Assembly (NCBI GenBank): GCA_022361535.1
Contig: JAKSAU010000644.1
Span: 1-37,112, forward strand
Length of the DNA stretch: 37,112 bases
Direction: 5' to 3'
Source: Desulfobacterales bacterium
GTDB taxonomy: Bacteria; Desulfobacterota; Desulfobacteria; Desulfobacterales; Desulfobacteraceae
Part shown: one piece after another, positions 32,326 to 37,112 of the stretch
Layout of the letters: every line of letters starts with the position of its first letter
Numbering within the stretch: position 1 is the stretch's first letter
Made by a program: the position numbers and the translations under genes
The notes under the pieces: generated by a model
Database searches by the model: none
What the model was told of the DNA's origin: nothing
Seen by the model: the letters and a program-made list of their open reading frames with translations, nothing else

Positions 32326-35300
32326 CAGCACTGTCCATATTATCAATTAATGAAATGATCTGTTTAAATTGGTATGTTTTAACCATCTGTGTCAACTTGT
32401 CAGTATCAAAAGACTCTTGCATGCTGCCAATCATCTTCAACAGCTCCTCTGAATTCCCCTTTTTCGCATTCTCTCTGAATTTTACCAACCATTCAGTTGA
32501 TACTTCAGCAAAATCAGAGGGAATAATCGCTGTTGAATCCACCTTGGTTTCATCCCTCTGTTTCAAGTCCTCATAAATATAAACAATTTCAAGATACTCA
32601 GCCATTTTCTCAAAAATCTCTTCTTCAAGAAATGGTTTGCGAACAAAACCGTCACAGCCCGCTTCAAGAACCTGACCCTTGTTTTCTTCGAAAACGCTGG
32701 CTGTTAAGGCAATAATGGGAGTATGTTTCTTGGGATCATCTTCAATGCGCTCCAGATCTCGTATACGCCGAACTGCTTCCATCCCATCCATACCAAGAAG
32801 ACGGATATCCATCCAAATAAGATCCGGCTGCTTTAGTTTAAAAGTTTCGACAGCTTGTCGGCCATCTGTTGCTTCTGTCACCCTGAAACCAACCTGTTCA
32901 AGCAATTGCCTGAGCACTATTCGACTGTTTTCATCATCCTCAACGATCAGAATTTTGAATGCCGGCTGATCGGTTGCGAGCCCCACGACCCGCTGTTTTG
33001 ATGCATCAGAAAAAGTACGGGGATCGTCGATAGGTTCTACAGGCAACTCAACAAGGAATGTGGACCCCTTTCCCGGTTGACTCTTCACTGAAATACTGCC
33101 ACCCATCAGCGAGCAATACTGTTGGCAGATAGTTAGGCCCAAACCAACACCCTTAGTGGGCTGCTCAGAGGGCAAGGCCTGTACAAAATGACCAAAGATG
33201 CTTTTCTGTTTGTCTTGACTTATACCAATGCCTGTATCCTCAACAACGAATCGAATATTGATGATTGACGACTTGTCTGCGGTCCTGCTGACAGGCTCAT
33301 GATGGCTATTTATAGTATTCGGCTTGCCGGAGTTATCAGCAGCATGAACACGAAAGGTGATATGACCTTTTGTTGTGAATTTAACAGCATTATCCAGAAG
33401 GTTATTCAGGATCTGATGCAATTTTGATTGATCGGTTCTGATATTCTCCGGAATGTTCGGATCATAATCGAACCTTAGTTCTAAGCCTTTCTGCTCTGTG
33501 CGAGGGAGGGTCAATTCCTCTAATAGGGTCAGTGAACTCTTGAGACTAAAACCGCTTTTGTCGAGGGTTAAGCGCCCGGATTCGATGCGGGATATCTCGA
33601 GCACCTGGTTGATAAGACTTAAGAGATATTCACCACTGCGGGTAAGAATTCCCAAATTACCTTTAAATTTTTCAGGGAATCCGGTGTCCCGGGCCATCAG
33701 CTGTCCAGTGCCTAAAATGGCATTCAGGGGAGTCCGCAGCTCATGCCCCATGTTGGCGAGAAATATGCTCTTCGCCTTGTTGGCCGCTTCGGCTTTTTCT
33801 TTGGCCAATTCTAATTCGCTGGTCCGCTCGGCGACCTGGGTTTCCAGGTGACGCTCCCGACGCCTGGCACTCTGCCGCTGCCACACAAAGCCGCCCACTA
33901 CCAGGCCGGCGAGCAACAGGAGCATACCAAATCGAAACCAAAAGGTTCGCCACCACGGCGGGGTGACGGTGATCTTGATCGAAGTCCCTTCTTCATTCCA
34001 GACCCCATCATTATTGGAGCCGATGACCCTGAACACGTACTGGCCCGGATCTAAATTCGTGTAAGTGGTAAATCGGCGGGTGCTATCCACCTCGTTCCAA
34101 TCCTCTTCAAAACCCTCCATTTTATAGCGATACCGGTTCTTCTCAGGAGATTGGTAATTCAACGCAGCAAACTTGAAGGAAATAACCCGATCCAGGTAAG
34201 ATAGGAGCAAGTGATCGGTTTCGACAATGGATTGTTTCAACACCGAATCTCCACCGATGGGCACAGGCTTATTTGACAATTGAAAGTCGGTGATCACAAC
34301 GGGTGGGATGTACGGATTATCCTTGATGTGATCTGGATAGAAGGCATTGAACCCTTTGGGCCCCCCAAAAAACATCTGGCCGTTGCGACTTTTATAGTGA
34401 GAGCTGTAGTTAAACTGATCACTCTGAAGTCCATCACTTGCGTCATAGTTTTTAAAGGTTTCTGTCTGTGGATTAAATTTTGACAGCCCCTGAGCGGTGC
34501 TGAGCCAGAGATTTCCATGTTCATCTTCCAATATCCCACGCACTGATTCACTGGGCAGGCCGTCCTTCTCTCCATAATGGAGAAACTGTCCCCTTGTTCG
34601 ATCGAATTTATTAAGCCCACCGCTATTCGTGCCTATCCAGAGGGCGTTTGCACGATCTTTATAAATTGTGACAATACCATTGTTGCTCAAGCTGCTCGGA
34701 TTATCAGGATCGTGTTGATACCGCCTGAAAGTCTCTGTGTTCCGGTCAAACCGATTGAGACCGCCGTTCATCGTGCCAATCCAGAGCGCTCCTGTTTGGT
34801 CTTCATTAATTGACAAAACATTATTGTGGCTCAAGCTGCTCGGATTATCAGGGTCGTGTTGGTATCGCCTGAAAGTCTCTGTGTTCCGGTCAAACCGATT
34901 GAGACCGCCGGTCCAGGTACCGACCCAGAGAATCCCTGACTGGTCTTCATAAATTGACATAATACCATCATCGCTCAGACTATGAGGATCATCAGGGTTA
35001 TGCCGGTAATGGGTAAAGGTTCTGGTCTCCCAATCAAAGCGATTGAGACCGCCGCCAAAGGTTCCGATCCAGATCACGCCTGCCCGGTCTACAAAGATTT
35101 CATACATAATATTGCTACTCAGGCTATTCGGGTCAGCAGGGTCGTGTTGGTAATGGGTAAAGGTTTCCGTCTTTTGATCAAAGCGATTTAGACCGCCAGC
35201 GTTGGTGCCGATCCAAAGCGCACCTGTCAGATCTTCATAAATGGAATGAACACCATTATAGCTAAGGCTATTTGGGTCAGCAGGATTGTTTTGGTAATGC

Positions 35301-36415
35301 CTGAACCGCCTGCGTTCACGATTAAAATAATTGATACCGCCGCCATTGGTGCCGATCCAAAGCGCGCCTGTCAGATCTTCATAGATTGTGTAGACGGTAT
35401 CGTGAGTCAGGCTGTTTGGGTCAGCGGAATCGTGTGGGTAGTGCGTAAAGTGCCCCGTCTCCCGATCAAAACGATTAAGACCGCCGCCCCTAGTTCCAAT
35501 CCAAAGTGCTCCCGCCCGGTCTTCATAAATTGTGTTGATGTTATTCTGATTCAGGCTGTTCGGATTTGCAGGGTCGTGCCGATAGTTCGTAAATATCTCT
35601 GTTTTCCGATCAAACTGATTCAGCCCACCGCCGAACGTGCCAATCCAGAACCCGCCTTTCCGATCTTCAAAAATAGCCCTAACTTTATTGTGACTCAGAC
35701 TCTGCGGATCGTTGGGATCGTGCTGATAGCGAATAAAGGTCTCGGACTCGGCATCAAAGCGATTCAGCCCGCCTCCTTCGGTGCCAATCCAAAGTGCTCT
35801 TGCCCGGTCTTCATAAATGGCAAAAACGACATTATGCCCCAGGCTGCGGGGGTCATCGGGATCATGCCGGTAATGAGTGAATTGTTTTGTCTTGGGATCA
35901 AAGCGATTCAGTCCACCGCCATCGGTGCCGATCCAGAGCATCCCGCTGCGATCTTGATAGATTGAGCGAATCCCGTTGTGGCTCAAGCTCTGGGGATCTT
36001 GCGGGTCATGCTGGAAGCGGATAAAGGTCTCCGTCTCCCGGACAAATTTATTCAACCCACTACCCCAGGTCCCTATCCATATGTCCCCCACCCGGTCTTT
36101 ATACAGAATCCGAACCGAATTACTACTTAGGCTGCTGGGATCTTCCAAATCGTGCTGGTACACCTTAAATTCACGTCCGTCGTAGCGGTTCAATCGGTTA
36201 TAAGTACCAAACCACATAAATCCTTTGTCATCCTGGACGATACCAGGCACATTGTTATTTGAAAGCCCGTGATCGACAGTGAGATGGTCGAATTTGATGG
36301 ATAGTTCCTTCAGCGGACTCTGAGGGAACGCCACCTGCGCTGAGGCCAATAAGGTCACTAATGTTATCGAGGCCACAAGCAGGGTCAGGAAAAATAGTCG
36401 GAGGATTGGCTTCAT
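32315..36415 (-). CDS. Hybrid histidine kinase with two-component propeller sensor
   Basis: A 1366-residue hybrid kinase with a signal peptide (MKPILRLFFLTLLVASITLV to about 29). About 14 repeats of roughly 48 residues follow (IYEDRxGxLWIGTxGGGLNRFD type), which would form two seven-bladed periplasmic propellers. Next come a Y_Y_Y domain (about 745-825), a TM helix (about 830-848), a coiled coil, HisKA with GHELRTPLNAIL, HATPase_c (N box HQILNNLLDNAVKFT; DTGIGI; GVGLGLTI), and a receiver (about 1153-1275, phospho-Asp1203 in WMDIRL). The 91-residue tail resembles the small domain seen after REC in similar kinases and has no HPt histidine. Residue numbers assume ATG 36415, which has the best signal peptide; ATG 36466 with GGGGGGAG upstream would add 17 residues. 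Ligand unknown; such propellers in other bacteria often sense polysaccharides. Confidence 0.88.
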   Translation of the reverse strand: MKPILRLFFLTLLVASITLVTLLASAQVAFPQSPLKELSIKFDHLTVDHGLSNNNVPGIVQDDKGFMWFGTYNRLNRYDGREFKVYQHDLEDPSSLSSNSVRILYKDRVGDIWIGTWGSGLNKFVRETETFIRFQHDPQDPQSLSHNGIRSIYQDRSGMLWIGTDGGGLNRFDPKTKQFTHYRHDPDDPRSLGHNVVFAIYEDRARALWIGTEGGGLNRFDAESETFIRYQHDPNDPQSLSHNKVRAIFEDRKGGFWIGTFGGGLNQFDRKTEIFTNYRHDPANPNSLNQNNINTIYEDRAGALWIGTRGGGLNRFDRETGHFTHYPHDSADPNSLTHDTVYTIYEDLTGALWIGTNGGGINYFNRERRRFRHYQNNPADPNSLSYNGVHSIYEDLTGALWIGTNAGGLNRFDQKTETFTHYQHDPADPNSLSSNIMYEIFVDRAGVIWIGTFGGGLNRFDWETRTFTHYRHNPDDPHSLSDDGIMSIYEDQSGILWVGTWTGGLNRFDRNTETFRRYQHDPDNPSSLSHNNVLSINEDQTGALWIGTMNGGLNRFDRNTETFRRYQHDPDNPSSLSNNGIVTIYKDRANALWIGTNSGGLNKFDRTRGQFLHYGEKDGLPSESVRGILEDEHGNLWLSTAQGLSKFNPQTETFKNYDASDGLQSDQFNYSSHYKSRNGQMFFGGPKGFNAFYPDHIKDNPYIPPVVITDFQLSNKPVPIGGDSVLKQSIVETDHLLLSYLDRVISFKFAALNYQSPEKNRYRYKMEGFEEDWNEVDSTRRFTTYTNLDPGQYVFRVIGSNNDGVWNEEGTSIKITVTPPWWRTFWFRFGMLLLLAGLVVGGFVWQRQSARRRERHLETQVAERTSELELAKEKAEAANKAKSIFLANMGHELRTPLNAILGTGQLMARDTGFPEKFKGNLGILTRSGEYLLSLINQVLEISRIESGRLTLDKSGFSLKSSLTLLEELTLPRTEQKGLELRFDYDPNIPENIRTDQSKLHQILNNLLDNAVKFTTKGHITFRVHAADNSGKPNTINSHHEPVSRTADKSSIINIRFVVEDTGIGISQDKQKSIFGHFVQALPSEQPTKGVGLGLTICQQYCSLMGGSISVKSQPGKGSTFLVELPVEPIDDPRTFSDASKQRVVGLATDQPAFKILIVEDDENSRIVLRQLLEQVGFRVTEATDGRQAVETFKLKQPDLIWMDIRLLGMDGMEAVRRIRDLERIEDDPKKHTPIIALTASVFEENKGQVLEAGCDGFVRKPFLEEEIFEKMAEYLEIVYIYEDLKQRDETKVDSTAIIPSDFAEVSTEWLVKFRENAKKGNSEELLKMIGSMQESFDTDKLTQMVKTYQFKQIISLIDNMDSADDN
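34685..34910 (-). repeat. Near-identical 82-bp tandem segments in the propeller region
   Basis: The stretches 34685-34766 and 34829-34910 are exactly one 144-bp blade apart and differ at only three positions by eye, whereas other blades differ much more. The encoded segments are identical over NRFDRNTETFRRYQHDPDNP. This indicates recent blade duplication or gene conversion inside the kinase gene. Confidence 0.7.
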
Positions 36416-36522
36416 TTTATGAGGTCCCTCGTTATGATTTTCAAAATCCTTAAATGCCTTATCCATTTTAATTGTACTCCCCCCGACCTTCAATTAAAAT
36501 TTCTTTCAACCGCACTGAATAA

Positions 36523-36551
36523 GACAGGAACATCAGAAAATATGTCCTGTC
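36523..36551. promoter_or_regulatory. GACAGG...CCTGTC dyad upstream of the kinase gene
   Basis: GACAGGAACAT (36523-36533) and ATGTCCTGTC (36542-36551) pair over 10 positions with one bulged A and an 8-nt spacer. It lies about 110-135 nt upstream of the kinase start. Candidate activator or auto-regulation site; it contains the same TGTC/GACA half-site as dyads in front of two other operons. Confidence 0.35.
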
Positions 36552-36650
36552 CGTATCTCAATACAATATCCAAAGCAGGTTCATATACCGTAATTACCCA
36601 ATCCGGTTTTGTTTCTGATTATTGGGTTTTAATGTTAGGAAGGCTTGATA

Positions 36651-36680
36651 CTGAAAATTGTTTTCAGACGACAATTCGTC
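36651..36680. other. Two adjoining small hairpins
   Basis: CTGAAAA-TTG-TTTTCAG (36651-36667) is immediately followed by GACGA-CAAT-TCGTC (36667-36680), the two sharing one G. Together they form a compact double hairpin about 240 nt upstream of the kinase. Function unknown; it could be a transcript end from further upstream or a binding site. Confidence 0.35.
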
Positions 36681-36896
36681 ATCAACAAACAGAATGCTTT
36701 CCCCCCACCCTTAGTAACACGTTTTAGAGTAGACCACTATCGATTTTGGATGGTTGTATCTCATTCGAACCGAATAGTACCTTTCGCCAAATAAACTAAT
36801 GGCTCTTTTCAGTTGCCACAATAAATTATTTACAGACAACTTAAAATTGGTTTCGTTAACGCACACTCATAAAAATTTCAAAACCCACGCACAGTT

Positions 36897-36925
36897 CTGT
36901 GGTGTCTTCTGATTAGAAGTCACAG
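36897..36925. other. CTGTG...CTTCT-GATT-AGAAG...CACAG hairpin
   Basis: An 29-nt imperfect hairpin: CTTCT-GATT-AGAAG core (36906-36919) with an outer CTGTG / CACAG stem separated by a small internal loop. Near the right edge; it may be a terminator-like element or an operator for a gene outside the window. No U-tract follows. Confidence 0.3.
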
Positions 36926-37112
36926 GGTCCGCATAACCCTCTTGACATTTTTCGTTGCTCTTTTAAACAGAGGATGAGTAATGCCAACGCGTTCAATGCC
37001 TATGAGAAAGTAAGTCAACAAAAACTATCTGTCCGATACAAAAAAAGACATTTTTTTTGCTTAAGGTCTCCTCACCTTTAATCTACACTTGTAGTCCTGC
37101 TTCTGCTGATTA

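Larger units (their letters stand above)
36494..37112. other. Upstream region of the kinase gene, to window edge
   Basis: No gene is supported in this 619-bp region. It should include the promoter of the two-component operon. Several small dyads occur (36523-36551, 36596-36627, 36651-36680 and 36897-36925). The two short plus-strand open frames here lack both family resemblance and a ribosome-binding site at a usable distance. The right edge cuts the gap. Confidence 0.5.

Noticed and set aside
35246..35965. 239-codon plus-strand frame opposite the propeller repeats
   Set aside because: It repeats with the same 144-bp period as the propeller blades, which shows that it is a shadow of the repeated coding sequence on the minus strand.
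34400..36200. Regular ~144-bp periodic sequence considered as a CRISPR or other DNA repeat array
   Set aside because: The period encodes 48-residue propeller blades in an open reading frame; there are no short identical repeats with unique spacers.
36419..36727. 102-codon plus-strand open frame overlapping the kinase start
   Set aside because: It begins inside the kinase gene's first codons, on the opposite strand, lacks a ribosome-binding site and contains several hairpins; the translation has no recognisable pattern.
36974..37081. Short plus-strand frame starting MSNANAFNAYEKVSQQ near the right edge
   Set aside because: The first 16 residues look protein-like, but the frame soon turns into poly-Lys and random residues and stops after 35 codons. 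The only purine-rich site touches the ATG directly. It could be a truncated gene, but support is too thin.

Overview
The window reads as the chromosome of an anaerobic, Gram-negative deltaproteobacterium (Desulfobacterota, most likely a Desulfobacterales sulfate reducer). The basis is a moderately AT-rich composition, a Tat-exported reductive-dehalogenase-like corrinoid/Fe-S protein next to a tetraheme c3-type cytochrome, an SLC13/TrkA-C permease, a large beta-propeller hybrid kinase paired with a sigma-54 activator, and a 59-residue protein of a type I associate with this group. Placement is inference from gene content only. Every gene I support lies on the minus strand, so transcription runs from high to low coordinates. 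No rRNA, tRNA, CRISPR array, intact insertion sequence or phage gene was seen.

Layout in order of transcription. (1) 36.4-30.1 kb: a two-component system. The hybrid histidine kinase has a signal peptide, about 14 propeller blades, Y_Y_Y, HisKA, HATPase and REC. It overlaps by 11 nt a REC-PAS-PAS-AAA+-Fis sigma-54 activator. (2) 29.6-29.4 kb: a 59-aa gene with a leader hairpin, followed by a cluster of strong hairpins. (3) 29.0-25.2 kb: a four-gene Mla/Pqi-type lipid-transport operon (STAS-MlaE permease, MlaF ATPase, MlaD/MCE protein, PqiC lipoprotein). (4) 24.7-21.1 kb: exported metallo-beta-lactamase-fold hydrolase, ABM-domain protein, DUF3313 lipoprotein, second MBL hydrolase. (5) 20.8-20.0 kb: an outer-membrane beta-barrel gene flanked on each side by a 70-nt dyad element. 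(6) 19.6-11.3 kb: an unrecognised 629-aa membrane protein, a third MBL hydrolase, a VWA-OmpA protein, PldA phospholipase with an extra N-terminal domain, a 645-aa alpha/beta-hydrolase lipoprotein and a small exported protein. (7) 11.2-2.8 kb: a closely spaced run of SLC13/RCK permease, four-TM membrane protein, RdhA-like protein, tetraheme cytochrome, YqhA-family protein, LolD-like ATPase, FtsX-like permease, TroA/ZnuA-like binding protein and a DUF3047-like protein. (8) 2.4-1.0 kb: tandem universal stress protein and a coiled-coil protein, then about 1 kb of non-coding or decayed sequence.

Two themes stand out. One is envelope lipid metabolism and transport (Mla/Pqi, PldA, lipase-like lipoprotein, VWA-OmpA, barrel, lipoproteins) interleaved with three paralogous exported MBL hydrolases. 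The other is an extracytoplasmic electron-transfer module: an RdhA-like protein without a recognisable RdhB anchor, but with its own tetraheme cytochrome and a different four-TM protein. It sits in the same run as a divergent metal-binding-protein/FtsX/LolD transporter whose binding protein lacks two of the usual metal-ligand histidines. The links between these modules are inference from proximity and shared strand.
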